A DNA stretch of 11,672 nt from Giesbergeria sp. (GCA_030690515.1 JAUYGP010000700.1:1-11672); one strand, 5' to 3'; shown: positions 1-7,687, counted from the first letter of the stretch. Notes: a model not told the origin generated them from the letters alone. A program made the numbers and translations.

Positions 1-1251
1 CAGATCACGGCTCTTCTGATAACGCGAATAAATGGCACGGAACTGTCGCGCCGCTTCGAAATGCTCTTGCGAAACCACGTTATGCATGACCCGCGATGCC
101 GACTGTTCAATGTCGATGGCCGGAAAATGTCCTGTCTCTGCCAAGGCACGGGACAGCACGATATGCCCGTCCAGAATGGCCCGTGCCGCATCGGCGATAG
201 GATCTTGCTGGTCATCGCCTTCAGACAGCACCGTATAAAAAGCGGTGATGGAGCCCACCCCATGCAGGCCATTGCCGCTGCGCTCCACCAGTTGAGGCAG
301 CTTGGCAAAACACGATGGCGGATAGCCCTTGGTCGCCGGAGGCTCTCCGATGGCCAAAGCAATCTCGCGCTGCGCCATGGCATACCGTGTCAGGGAATCC
401 ATGAGTAAAAGCACGTGTTTGCCTTTGTCTCGGAAATGCTCAGCCACCGCCGTGGCATACGCGGCCCCCTGCATTCGCAGAAGCGGCGGCGCATCGGCAG
501 GTGCGGCCACCACTACGGCACGGCCACGGTCCTGGGCACCAAGAATGTCTTCGACAAACTCCTTGACTTCGCGGCCCCGCTCGCCAATCAGGCCCACCAC
601 AATCACATCGGCCTGCGTGTAGCGCGCCATCATGCCCAGCAACACGCTCTTGCCCACACCTGATCCGGCAAACAGGCCCAGCCGCTGCCCTCGTCCCACG
701 GTCAACAACGCATTGATAGCGCGCACCCCGGTATCCATGGGTTCACGCACCGGGTCACGGTCCATGGCATTGATTTGCCGCCGGTCCATGGCCTCAGCCA
801 CCACGTCCTGCAAGGGGCCGCCATGGTCGAGAGGAATCCCCTGGGCATCCACTACGCGGCCCAACAGGCCCTCGCCCAGCGGTACGCGCAAGCTACCCAC
901 ACGGCTAAACGCACGCCGCACACCCGTTTCATCCAAACTGGGTACGGGAACATAAGGCAGAGCAGGGACCACGCTGGCGCCACTGGAGAGACCATGGATA
1001 TCGCCGGCCGGCATCAAGAACGCACGGTCTCCTGAAAAACCCACCACTTCGGACAGCACCGGGTCGTGGCCGGGCTGCTGCACCAGACACTGCGATCCCA
1101 CCGGAACGCGGATACCGACCGCTTCCAGCACCAGTCCTGTGAGCCGCGTCAGTGTGCCGCGCGTCTCCAGAGCATGCGGCTCTGCGACGCTACGCCGTGC
1201 ATCGGCCAGGTAGCGCGACCAAGGTGCTGGTGTCTCAATGGTCGTCGTCAT
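1..1251 (-). CDS. fliI: Flagellum-specific ATPase FliI (C-terminus cut by window edge)
   Basis: ATPase of the flagellar type III export apparatus. It acts at the cytoplasmic base of the MS ring with FliH and (outside this window) FliJ to release and unfold export substrates. Translating the minus strand from the ATG at 1251 gives 417 uninterrupted codons to the edge; family members are about 440-480 residues, so only the last few tens are missing. Visible motifs: Walker A AGSGVGKS (195-202), GERGRE (223-228) with the presumed catalytic glutamate, Walker B-like strand LLLMDSLTRYA (281-291), and the F1-beta-like PPATKGYPPS (304-313). The N-terminal part (about 30-100) fits the beta-barrel domain. 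The start is supported by a strong GGGAGGAG ribosome site about 7 nt upstream. That site lies inside the 3' end of fliH, and the two genes overlap by 17 bp, so they are probably translationally coupled. The paralogous virulence ATPase (SctN) is less likely given the flagellar neighbours. Confidence 0.97.
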   Translation of the reverse strand, partial: MTTTIETPAPWSRYLADARRSVAEPHALETRGTLTRLTGLVLEAVGIRVPVGSQCLVQQPGHDPVLSEVVGFSGDRAFLMPAGDIHGLSSGASVVPALPYVPVPSLDETGVRRAFSRVGSLRVPLGEGLLGRVVDAQGIPLDHGGPLQDVVAEAMDRRQINAMDRDPVREPMDTGVRAINALLTVGRGQRLGLFAGSGVGKSVLLGMMARYTQADVIVVGLIGERGREVKEFVEDILGAQDRGRAVVVAAPADAPPLLRMQGAAYATAVAEHFRDKGKHVLLLMDSLTRYAMAQREIALAIGEPPATKGYPPSCFAKLPQLVERSGNGLHGVGSITAFYTVLSEGDDQQDPIADAARAILDGHIVLSRALAETGHFPAIDIEQSASRVMHNVVSQEHFEAARQFRAIYSRYQKSRDL

Positions 1252-1963
1252 GTGGTGTCTCCTCCCAGGCGGACGCCAGGCCCAGCGGGGCAATAGCGCG
1301 CTGCCAGCGTTTTTCGAGCGTGCCATCGACCACCGTGCCGGCCTGCTCCGCCAGACAACCACCTGGCGGAACAGCGGCATCGGCCACCCACTGCACGGAT
1401 GCTGCCGCCATCTGCTGCCCCAGCGCGTCGGCCAGCAGCGCGTGGTCTTGAGGGTTCAGGCGCACCGTCGCAGGCCGCCCATCGTCCACCAGCATGCCCA
1501 GCGCTTCCTGCACCACGGGCTTGAGCGCCTGGGGGTTGCTGCGCAACTCCTGCCGCACCACTTGGCGTGCAATCTCGCAGGACAACTCCAGCACTTCCTG
1601 CGCCATGTTCTGCTGCAGGTCCTGCAAACGCGCCTGCAGGGTCTGCACCAGCGCATCGATCCGCTGGGCCGCCTCCTGGCCTTGACCGGCGATGTAGTCG
1701 TCCATGCGCTGCTGCCATTGCAGCGCTGCCTGTGCGGCGCCCTGCTCCTGCCCCCTGGCAAACGCTTCCTCGCCAGCCTGCTCCAGCAGCTCCTGCCGGG
1801 CCGCCTCGTCCAGTTCCACCTCGACCGGGACCTCTTCCTCGGGCACCTCCGCCTTGGCGTCGGAACCATCGACGGAACCAAACCGCCACTGGGTCACATC
1901 GCCAACTTCCTCGCTCGGAATAAAGCGGGCATAGAGGCGGCCTTTAGACGAATGCGTCGTCAC
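1235..1963 (-). CDS. fliH: Flagellar export ATPase regulator FliH
   Basis: Peripheral-stalk-like protein that binds the FliI ATPase, holds it inactive in the cytoplasm and docks it at the export gate and C ring. With the start used here it is 242 residues. It has an N-terminal head around FIPSEEVGDVTQWRF, a long acidic, Gln/Ala-rich helical middle with GxxxG-type spacing (ARGQEQGAAQ) and a predicted coiled coil, then a conserved C-terminal domain (from about ELSCEIARQVVRQEL to the end) like the FliH/YscL/V-ATPase E family. Start choice: the reading frame is open from a TTG at 1975, but GGAGG at 1973-1969 lies 5 nt upstream of a GTG at 1963, which fits better; a GTG at 1966 is also possible. 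There is no ATG near the conserved N-terminus. The gene overlaps the end of fliG by 20 bp and the start of fliI by 17 bp, as in a tightly coupled export operon. Confidence 0.93.
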   Translation of the reverse strand: MTTHSSKGRLYARFIPSEEVGDVTQWRFGSVDGSDAKAEVPEEEVPVEVELDEAARQELLEQAGEEAFARGQEQGAAQAALQWQQRMDDYIAGQGQEAAQRIDALVQTLQARLQDLQQNMAQEVLELSCEIARQVVRQELRSNPQALKPVVQEALGMLVDDGRPATVRLNPQDHALLADALGQQMAAASVQWVADAAVPPGGCLAEQAGTVVDGTLEKRWQRAIAPLGLASAWEETPHDDDH

Positions 1964-2939
1964 CACCGCCTCCAATCACGATCTGACCTTCATCTGACAA
2001 ACGCCGCACGGTCTTGAGAATTTCTTTCTGCTGCGCCTCGACCTCAGACAGACGCATGGGGCCACGCGACTCCAGGTCTTCGCGCAGGGCTTCTGCGGCG
2101 CGCGACGACATGTTCGAAAGAAAGCGTTCACGCAACTCGGGCACCGCTCCCTTGAGGGCCACGATGAGGGTCTCCGACGCAATTTCCTTGAGCACGGTCT
2201 GGATGGCGCGGTCGTCGAGCTTGGCCACATCGTCGAACACGAACATCTTGTCCATGATCTTCTGCGCCAGATCGGGGTCGTGGCTGCGGATCGATTCGAG
2301 CACCACGGTATCGACGTTCGAGCCCAGCAAGTTGATGATCTCGGCCGCCGTCTTGACGCCACCGAGCGAAGCCTTGCGAATCTTGTCGCCGCCCGCCAGC
2401 ACTTTGAAGAGCACCTCGTTGAGGTCCTTGAGCGCCGTGGGCTGAATACCCTCCAGCGTGGCCACGCGCAACAACACTTCGCTGCGTTGGCGATCCGTGA
2501 ACTGCATGAGCACGGCGGCCGACTGCTCGTGGTCCAGGTGCACCAAAATCGCCGCCACGATCTGGGGATGCTCGTTGCGCAGCAGCTCGGCCACGGAGAG
2601 TGGATCCATCCATTTCAGGCTTTCGATGCCCGAGACATCCCCACCTTGCAAAATGCGGTCAATCAGCAAACCCGCCTTGTCATCCCCCAGTGCGCGCTTA
2701 AGCACCGCACGCACGTAGTTGCCCGTATCAGACACCAGGAGACTCTGTGCCGCCGCAGCGTTCGAGAATTTACTGACAACCTGATCGACCTTCTCACGGG
2801 ACACACTGCGCATATGGGCAATCGTCTCCCCCAGCTTCTGCACCTCCTTGGGTGACAGATGCTTGAAGACCTCGGCGGCTTCCTCCTCGCCAAGAGACAT
2901 CAAAAAAATCGCGGCGTCGTTGAGACCCTGCTCGTCCAT
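1944..2939 (-). CDS. fliG: Flagellar motor switch protein FliG
   Basis: Rotor component of the C ring. Its N-domain binds FliF, its middle domain binds FliM and its C-domain meets the stator MotA to generate torque. It is 331 residues, the normal length. Visible: N-terminal domain with SLGEEEAAEVFKHL (15-28), middle-domain EHPQ motif (123-126), MFVFDD (232-237, the MFxF hinge), and the charged torque helix with K263, R280, E287, D288 and R296. These line up with E. coli K264, R281, D288, D289 and R297, so the torque residues are kept, with one conservative Asp-to-Glu change. The ATG at 2939 is preceded by only a modest AAGAAG-type ribosome site. It follows fliF after 27 bp and overlaps fliH. 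The Gly-rich tail (IVIGGGGDD) is also where the fliH ribosome site lies. Confidence 0.98.
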   Translation of the reverse strand: MDEQGLNDAAIFLMSLGEEEAAEVFKHLSPKEVQKLGETIAHMRSVSREKVDQVVSKFSNAAAAQSLLVSDTGNYVRAVLKRALGDDKAGLLIDRILQGGDVSGIESLKWMDPLSVAELLRNEHPQIVAAILVHLDHEQSAAVLMQFTDRQRSEVLLRVATLEGIQPTALKDLNEVLFKVLAGGDKIRKASLGGVKTAAEIINLLGSNVDTVVLESIRSHDPDLAQKIMDKMFVFDDVAKLDDRAIQTVLKEIASETLIVALKGAVPELRERFLSNMSSRAAEALREDLESRGPMRLSEVEAQQKEILKTVRRLSDEGQIVIGGGGDDAFV

Positions 2940-2966
2940 GGTGCTTCTTGCCGTTCAGTCTGCGGG

Positions 2967-4646
2967 TCAGCCGCCAATATCGCCGTTGACCCAGTTTTTC
3001 ACAATATTGGCCACAGCCATCGGATTCTGGCGCACCAGCGCACGCGCATCCTCCAGCCGCTGCTGCTCCGCTGTTACCTGCTCGGGCTCGCCACTCTTGG
3101 CTGGTGCAGGCAGTGCTGGGCGCTGCGGGGTCTCAGCCTCCAGAGCATCAAGCTGGCCGCCCGCCATAGGAATGGCTCGCGGCTTGCCCAGTGTTTTGAG
3201 CGCAGGGCGCACCAGGCCCAGCAGAACCAGCGCGGCAAACAGGGACATCCCCACAGGCCAGGCGAAACTGCGTGCCAGCTCAATCGTCTCGGGCTGCTTC
3301 CACAGCGGGGTATTGTCCACCGTGGGCGCATCGATGCGGAACTGCGCATTCATCAGATTGACTGAATCGCCCCGCTCCTTGTTGAAGCCAATGGTCTCAC
3401 GCACCAGCGCCGTCATCTGCTCGATCTGCTCCGGGGTCAGCGCCTTGGTGATGGTCTTTCCCTTTTCCTCGGAGGACTGGTAGTTGACCACCACGGCAGC
3501 ACTCAAGCGCTTAACCGCCCAGTTGTTGCCCCGCACTACGCGCACGGTTTTGTCCACCTCGTAGTTGGTGGTGGATTCACGTTTGGCGGCGCCCTTTTCA
3601 CTCCCGAGCGGACCCGCCGCCGCAGGTGCCGGGTTGGCGCCATTGATAGGCGCGGCCGACGGTGCCGGGGGCTGGTTCGCCACGGCCCCCGCCACGCCGG
3701 CCGTTTGCGCACTCGCGGTTTCTTTGTTTTCAAGTACCTGCTGGCTGCGGATGGCGGCTGCATCCGGCGTCTGGTTGGGGCGGTACTGCTCCGACGTAGA
3801 TTCCGTCTGGCTGAAATCCAACTCGGCGGTCACCTGCGCCTTGATGTTGTCCCGTCCTACCACGGGTTCCAAAATATCCATGATCCGGCGCGTGTACTGC
3901 TGCTCGATCTGTTGCACGTATTGCAATTGCTGCGCATCCACACCGTTACCGGCACCACCATCGGGTGATTGCGACAACAGCTTGCCCGTGTCATCCAGCA
4001 CGCTCACGGCCGAAGGTGCCAATTCAGGCACGCTGGATGCCACCAAATGCACAATGCCTGCCAACTGGGCACGGTCCAGAAAACGGCCAGGATACAGGCC
4101 GACCAGGATAGAAGCTGAGGGTTTTTGCTGCTCGCGGAAGAACCCGTTCTGGTTGGGTAACGCCAGGTGTACACGCGCGCTTTGCACTGAAGACAGCGCC
4201 TGGATGGACCGCGTCAACTCGCCCTCCAGGCCCCGCTGAAAATTGAGCCGCTCCTGGAACTGCGTCATGCCAAAGCGGTTGGCTTCCATCAGCTCAAAGC
4301 CCGAGACCGAGCCCTTGGGCAACCCCTGCGACGCCAGGCGCAGGCGCACATCGTGCACCCGGTCGGAGGGAACCAGAATCGCGCCGCCGCCCTCGGCATG
4401 CTTGTACGGCACGTTCATTTGCGACAGCTGCGCCACAATGGCGCCGCCATCCTTGTCTGACAGATTCGAGAACAGCACCCGGTAGTCGGGCTGGCGCCCC
4501 AGCACCACCGCAGCCAGGGCCGCGGCCACCAGCAGCACCACACCCACACCCAGCCGCATACGCTGCGCCCGGTCCATGGCGGACAGCCGCTGCAGCCATG
4601 TGGGGCTGGCGGTGGGGGTCAAGGGAGCTTCGACAACTGCGGACAT
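2967..4646 (-). CDS. fliF: Flagellar MS-ring protein FliF
   Basis: Inner-membrane protein whose oligomer forms the MS ring, the assembly base for the C ring, export gate and rod. It is 559 residues from the ATG at 4646, typical of the family. Visible: first membrane helix at about 31-50 (LGVGVVLLVAAALAAVVLG), the secretin/YscJ-like ring-building modules with YRVLFSNLSDKDGGAIV (55-71) and SVQSARVHLALP (153-164), a low-complexity Pro/Ala-rich insert (about 320-350) in the beta-collar region, a second membrane helix at about 461-480, and a C-terminal FliG-binding tail (PMAVANIVKNWVNGD). The frame stays open upstream to a GTG at 4709, but the added residues are basic and not family-like and the ATG is next to a GGAAAG ribosome site, so the shorter start is chosen. 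It is the first gene of the minus-strand operon, divergent from fliE. Confidence 0.97.
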   Translation of the reverse strand: MSAVVEAPLTPTASPTWLQRLSAMDRAQRMRLGVGVVLLVAAALAAVVLGRQPDYRVLFSNLSDKDGGAIVAQLSQMNVPYKHAEGGGAILVPSDRVHDVRLRLASQGLPKGSVSGFELMEANRFGMTQFQERLNFQRGLEGELTRSIQALSSVQSARVHLALPNQNGFFREQQKPSASILVGLYPGRFLDRAQLAGIVHLVASSVPELAPSAVSVLDDTGKLLSQSPDGGAGNGVDAQQLQYVQQIEQQYTRRIMDILEPVVGRDNIKAQVTAELDFSQTESTSEQYRPNQTPDAAAIRSQQVLENKETASAQTAGVAGAVANQPPAPSAAPINGANPAPAAAGPLGSEKGAAKRESTTNYEVDKTVRVVRGNNWAVKRLSAAVVVNYQSSEEKGKTITKALTPEQIEQMTALVRETIGFNKERGDSVNLMNAQFRIDAPTVDNTPLWKQPETIELARSFAWPVGMSLFAALVLLGLVRPALKTLGKPRAIPMAGGQLDALEAETPQRPALPAPAKSGEPEQVTAEQQRLEDARALVRQNPMAVANIVKNWVNGDIGG

Positions 4647-4820
4647 CTTGCTTTCCAGTATGGCAGGCCCGGCGACGATCCTGGCGTGATGTCGATTATT
4701 CGGGCGCACACCCCACGATGTTCGCTGGATAAGCCGCGCATTTGACCATCAATTCCCGCGGATGGCCGCCTCCCATCCCCACTAGGATTGCGTCATCCCC
4801 CATTCCCACCGGACACTGCC
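4647..4820. promoter_or_regulatory. Divergent control region between fliF and fliE
   Basis: This 174-bp gap separates the divergently transcribed fliFGHI operon and fliE, so it must hold at least one promoter for each direction unless expression comes from elsewhere. I find no convincing sigma-28 match (TAAAGTTT-N11-GCCGATAA), no sigma-54 GG-N10-GC element with good flanks, and no clear sigma-70 pair. The arrangement matches the enteric class II fliE/fliF region, which is activated by FlhDC on sigma-70. An FlhDC-type site here is inference from gene order, not something I can read in the bases. Confidence 0.45.
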
Positions 4821-5132
4821 ATGGATCTTCGCATTTCAAGCTCTCCCGCCCCGCTGGCGGGCGCTGGCCTGGCGCGCCGTGCCGCAGCGCCTTCCATCGA
4901 GACCAAGGAAGCCGACTTCTCAGGCGCCCTCAAGGGGGCGCTGCAATCGGTCAGTGCGGCACAAAACAAGTCCACCAACCTGCAACAGGAAGTGCAACTG
5001 GAGAACCCCTCCGTCAGCCTGGAAGAAACGATGGTGGCCATCCAGAAAGCGCAAATCGGCTTTCAGGCCACGCTGCATGTGCGCAACCGCATGGTGCAGG
5101 CTTATACAGACATCATGAACATGCAGGTGTAG
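4821..5132 (+). CDS. fliE: Flagellar hook-basal body complex protein FliE
   Basis: Small export substrate that forms the junction between the MS ring and the proximal rod and is needed early for export of the other rod parts. It is 103 residues, typical of the family. The N-terminus (MDLRISSS) is followed by an Ala-rich variable stretch. The conserved C-terminal half reads SLEETMVAIQKAQIGFQ, then LHVRNRMVQAYTDIMNMQV, the family hallmark ending. The ATG at 4821 is preferred over an in-frame TTG at 4788, because the extra residues are Pro-rich and unlike the family; the ribosome site (GGACA) is weak. It stands alone on the plus strand, divergent from fliF and convergent with fliT, and is followed by a repeat element and a strong hairpin terminator. 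Confidence 0.96.
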   Translation: MDLRISSSPAPLAGAGLARRAAAPSIETKEADFSGALKGALQSVSAAQNKSTNLQQEVQLENPSVSLEETMVAIQKAQIGFQATLHVRNRMVQAYTDIMNMQV

Positions 5133-5143
5133 GCGGGGCAATT

Positions 5144-5247
5144 GCTATCAACAGAAGAGCTGCTTGCGCTTTATTCATAAGCAACTCAAATATAAAAATA
5201 CCTGAAACCCTATTCATTCAAGCGCTAGCAGCTCATAAAACAATAGC
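5144..5247. repeat. Imperfect long palindromic intergenic element (Comamonadaceae-type interspersed repeat)
   Basis: The left arm 5144-5171 (GCTATC...GAGCTGCTTGCGCTT) and right arm 5220-5247 (AAGCGCTAGCAGCTC...ATAGC) are inverted copies, matching at about 20 of 28 positions. The match includes GCTAT at the outer end, GAGCTGCT and GCGCTT. They flank an AT-rich core of 48 bp. This pattern (TTGCTAT ... AGCTGCTNGCGCTT ... AAGCGCTAGNNGC) resembles a short element I recall between genes in Acidovorax, Variovorax, Polaromonas and relatives; the family assignment is from memory. Its AT content contrasts with the GC-rich genes on both sides. Its function is unknown. It lies just downstream of fliE and could fold in RNA ahead of the terminator. 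Confidence 0.6.
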
Positions 5248-5250
5248 ACC

Positions 5251-5285
5251 AAAAACAAAGCCCCGCTGTGCGGGGCTTTGTTTTT
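5251..5285. terminator. Bidirectional rho-independent terminator between fliE and fliT
   Basis: AAAAACAAAGCCCCGC (5251-5266), a 3-nt TGT loop, and the exact reverse complement GCGGGGCTTTGTTTTT (5270-5285). The stem is 16 bp without a mismatch, with a GC-rich centre and A/T-rich ends. On each strand it is a GC hairpin followed by a run of T, so it can stop transcription of fliE from the left and of fliST from the right. It sits exactly between the two convergent genes. Confidence 0.93.
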
Positions 5286-5297
5286 GCAACACCATCA

Positions 5298-5594
5298 TCA
5301 GTGCATCATCTGCGGCTGGCCTTCGAACATATGTTCAAACTGCGCCAACCATGGCTCGGCCAGGCAGCGAATCTGTGCATCGTTGCGCAGGATGCGCTGC
5401 ATGATCACGGTTTTTTCCTTGCGCTGTTCTGGCAGCAACTCATGCTCCTGGGCCCTGTAGCGCAACTCTTCAATCAGCACAGCACAGGCCCCTTCGTAGC
5501 GCACCACACCATCCCAATCCCGGGCCTGGGCTGCTTCCAGCATCTTGCAGCTGCTGTCTTCGATGGCCTTGTAGTAATCGATCAAGGTGGACAT
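5298..5594 (-). CDS. fliT: Flagellar protein FliT (FliD chaperone)
   Basis: Small helical export chaperone. In enterics FliT binds the cap protein FliD, delivers it to FliI/FliJ, and when free inhibits FlhDC. The 98-residue protein is almost all helix-forming and rich in Glu, Gln and Arg, with LIDYYKAIEDSSCKMLEAAQ at the N-terminus and LRYRAQEHELLPEQRKEKT in the middle, consistent with the family. FliT sequences are poorly conserved, so the call leans on size, composition and its place directly after fliS. The ATG at 5594 has a good GGAGG site 8 nt upstream and lies 3 nt after the fliS stop, so the two are cotranscribed. The gene ends just before the bidirectional terminator. Confidence 0.85.
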   Translation of the reverse strand: MSTLIDYYKAIEDSSCKMLEAAQARDWDGVVRYEGACAVLIEELRYRAQEHELLPEQRKEKTVIMQRILRNDAQIRCLAEPWLAQFEHMFEGQPQMMH

Positions 5595-5597
5595 GGT

Positions 5598-6047
5598 TCA
5601 GGCCTCCTGCAGCGCAGCGCGCACGGAATTGGCCGCTTCATCGGCACTGGCCATAGGCTTGCGGATCTCATTCCACCCCAGAGCTATGGGCTCAATGAGG
5701 CGCTGCACTTCGAGCAACATGGCATCGTCATTGCGGGCATTGGCCAAAATCAAACGGCGCATACAGTAGTCATACAAATTACCGAGATTGACTGCAAGTT
5801 CCCCGCCCTCGTCACGGTCCAGCGCCGTGTTCAGGCCTTCGTCAATGATGCGGATCGCTTTGGCCACCGAATTGCATTTGAGCAAAACATCGCCACGCGC
5901 CAACGCACCGCGGGCAGTGGCAATGGCGCTGATAGCGCCCTGCAGCAGCAGACTGACGAGCTGGTGCTGGTCGATAGTGTGCATGCTGGTTTCAACATTG
6001 ATGCGCTGGTACGCATTGGCTGCGCGGGGAGAGTGGGCGCTGAACAT
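5598..6047 (-). CDS. fliS: Flagellin export chaperone FliS
   Basis: Cytoplasmic chaperone that wraps the C-terminal helix of flagellin, prevents premature polymerisation and passes it to the export gate. It is 149 residues, slightly longer than the usual 120-140. Visible: AANAYQRINVETSMHTIDQHQLVSLL-type N-terminus (split by the conserved Tyr), LLLQGAISAIATAR (33-46), the KAIRIIDEGL helix, and the family signature LAVNLGNLYDYCMRRL (about 84-99). The ATG at 6047 follows an AAGGAAG ribosome site. It is transcribed from its own sigma-28 promoter (6078-6104) and is followed 3 nt later by fliT. It lies 68 bp downstream of fliD. Confidence 0.95.
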   Translation of the reverse strand: MFSAHSPRAANAYQRINVETSMHTIDQHQLVSLLLQGAISAIATARGALARGDVLLKCNSVAKAIRIIDEGLNTALDRDEGGELAVNLGNLYDYCMRRLILANARNDDAMLLEVQRLIEPIALGWNEIRKPMASADEAANSVRAALQEA

Positions 6048-6077
6048 GCTGGGCTTCCTTGCAGAGAGATAAGTGAT

Positions 6078-6104
6078 TTATCGGCGCTTCAGGACAAAAC
6101 TGTA
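6078..6104 (-). promoter_or_regulatory. Sigma-28 (FliA) promoter for fliS-fliT
   Basis: Reading the minus strand: TACAGTTT, 11 nt, GCCGATAA. Against the enteric FliA consensus TAAAGTTT-N11-GCCGATAA this is 7 of 8 in the -35 box and 8 of 8 in the -10 box, at exact spacing. It lies 31 bp upstream of the fliS start codon. This makes fliST a late (class III) unit that can be transcribed separately from fliD. Confidence 0.9.
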
Positions 6105-6115
6105 GCGCCCTTCCC

Positions 6116-7525
6116 TCATTCTGACGACTTGTTCCAGGCCGTCACCTGCTGGCTGATATAGGCATTCAGCGCATTGAGACTAGCAAGCTGGGTATCAAGT
6201 GCGCTGTAGCGCCGGTTCAACTGCTTCTCGACGGCTTGCGCACGCTCAGAGACGCGGTTCTGGTCCTTGGCATTGCGGTCCAGGCTGAGCTGCAGCGTGG
6301 AATCCTTGGACTTGAAGAACCCATCGACCGACAGCAAGCTGGTGGTCAGCGCCTTGATCTTGACCGCAATCCCTTGGGCCGACCCCGACTCGGTGCTGCG
6401 GAACATGTTCTTGACTTCATCGGGATTTTCAAGCGCAGTGGCCAGCTTGGCCGAATCAACCGCCAGATTGCCCCCCAGCTGCTGCGTGATGCCTACATCG
6501 GCCAGTCGCTGAAAAGCCGACGACGCCGTGGAAACAGACTGCACTGCGCTGCGCAGGGCGTTTTGCAAGCCAATGGCGGTGGAGTCCCCCTGGAACAAAC
6601 CGGCCTTCTTGGTCGTTCCATCGTATTTGGTGGCATCGCTGAGCAACTCGTTGATGGCGTTGTAGGCCGCCACGAAATCGTCGATGTTCTTGGTCAGCGC
6701 GCTGTTGTCCTTGGCGATCGTGATATCCACCGCCGCGGTGGTCACCGCCTCGGCCTTGAAGGTCACGCCCGACACGGTATTGGCAAAGGTATTGGTGGCC
6801 GAGGTCACGGCGATGCCATTGACCGTGGCGCGGGCATTCTCGGCCGCCTGCGTGACCGCGCTGCCCGCCACCAGGCGCGAGAGCCCGCTGGCATCGTCGT
6901 CCACCCCATCGGCATCGGTCACACTCAACCGAAATCCGGCCTCTTCACCCGTATTCTTGCTGCGCAGCAACAGACGTTCGCCCGATGCATCGCTGAGCAC
7001 CGTAGCCGTCACGCCCGCATTGGCACCGTTGATCTTGCTGGCGATATCAAACACCGTATCCGATGCGGTGACGTCAATATCAACCGGCACCCCTGCCCCC
7101 GGCGTGAACGAGGCAGGCGAGACACTCCATTGCCCCAGCTCGAGCCGCAGCGTGCCCGCCCCCAGGGCACCCCCCACCGGCAGCAGGCTGGCCGAAGCGG
7201 TGGCCTGCGCTTTGGCCAGGCCCTGTACCTCCACGCTGAACGTGGTCGGCAAGGTGCCCCCAATAGCCGTTGCCGAGACAGCCGCACTGTTCGAAGACGT
7301 GGCTGACACAGCGTTCCAGCCGGTCACACTGGTCAACTTGCCAGCCGCATCGGCCAGCGTCGACACCATGGACTTGATCTGCCCAAACGCCGAAATTTTG
7401 GTCTGCACCGTGGCGGCCTGGAGCTTGAGCTTGTCGAGCGGTTGCTTTTCGATGGCGACGAGCTGCGAGACGATCGACTTGACGTCCAAGCCACTGCCGA
7501 TACCGGGAGATGAAATCGTTGCCAT
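6116..7525 (-). CDS. fliD: Flagellar filament cap protein FliD (HAP2)
   Basis: Forms the oligomeric cap at the tip of the filament and helps each flagellin subunit fold into place; it is exported with FliT as chaperone. The protein is 469 residues, within the family range. Visible: N-terminal FliD domain with the typical ISSPGIGSGLDVKSIVSQLV start and the KLQAATVQTKISAFGQIKS helix, a Ser/Thr/Ala-rich variable middle (about 70-260), the FliD C-terminal domain with DDFVAAYNAINELL and GLFQGDSTAIGLQNALRS, and a C-terminal coiled coil ending NALNAYISQQVTAWNKSSE. The ATG at 7525 is preceded by AAAGGGG. It is downstream of fliC copy 1 on the same strand but separated from it by two GC hairpins, so it should have its own promoter. 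I see no good sigma-28 match for it. Confidence 0.96.
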   Translation of the reverse strand: MATISSPGIGSGLDVKSIVSQLVAIEKQPLDKLKLQAATVQTKISAFGQIKSMVSTLADAAGKLTSVTGWNAVSATSSNSAAVSATAIGGTLPTTFSVEVQGLAKAQATASASLLPVGGALGAGTLRLELGQWSVSPASFTPGAGVPVDIDVTASDTVFDIASKINGANAGVTATVLSDASGERLLLRSKNTGEEAGFRLSVTDADGVDDDASGLSRLVAGSAVTQAAENARATVNGIAVTSATNTFANTVSGVTFKAEAVTTAAVDITIAKDNSALTKNIDDFVAAYNAINELLSDATKYDGTTKKAGLFQGDSTAIGLQNALRSAVQSVSTASSAFQRLADVGITQQLGGNLAVDSAKLATALENPDEVKNMFRSTESGSAQGIAVKIKALTTSLLSVDGFFKSKDSTLQLSLDRNAKDQNRVSERAQAVEKQLNRRYSALDTQLASLNALNAYISQQVTAWNKSSE

Positions 7526-7552
7526 ACCAAGCCCCTTTCAGATGCAGCGGAA

Positions 7553-7579
7553 ATTATGTCGCCAAACGCGCCCTGTGAA
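7553..7579 (-). promoter_or_regulatory. Weak candidate sigma-70-like promoter for fliD
   Basis: On the minus strand TTCACA (5 of 6 to TTGACA) is followed 15 nt later by CATAAT (5 of 6 to TATAAT), 27 bp before the fliD start codon. The spacing is shorter than the usual 16-18 nt, and the alternative TAATTT box at 17 nt matches poorly. It is listed because fliD needs a promoter downstream of the fliC terminator and this is the best pair in the gap; it could be chance. Confidence 0.22.
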
Positions 7580-7648
7580 CCGCCGTATTCACACCAGGAA
7601 ACCCGCCAGTTCCTGCGGCCCAGGCACCCCTATGCCAGAAAGCCAAAT

Positions 7649-7675
7649 GGCGGCGGCAGTGTGACTGCCGCCGCC
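7649..7675 (-). terminator. Hairpin terminator after fliC copy 1
   Basis: A perfect 12-bp stem (GGCGGCGGCAGT / ACTGCCGCCGCC) with a 3-nt loop. On the minus strand it is followed by ATTTGGCTTTCT, a weak T-rich stretch, so it fits an intrinsic terminator for the strongly expressed flagellin transcript. It begins 49 bp past the fliC copy 1 stop codon. The poor U tract leaves open that it acts mainly as a 3' stabilising hairpin. Confidence 0.75.
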
Positions 7676-7687
7676 TGGCGTTTGAAC

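Noticed and set aside
1238..2017. A 259-codon plus-strand frame opposite fliH.
   Set aside because: It is a shadow of a GC-rich gene, with low-complexity composition rich in His, Leu, Gln and Arg, no ribosome site and no family resemblance.
4647..4709. N-terminal extension of FliF from the GTG at 4709.
   Set aside because: The extra 21 residues are not FliF-like; the ATG at 4646 gives the usual N-terminus and has a nearby ribosome site.
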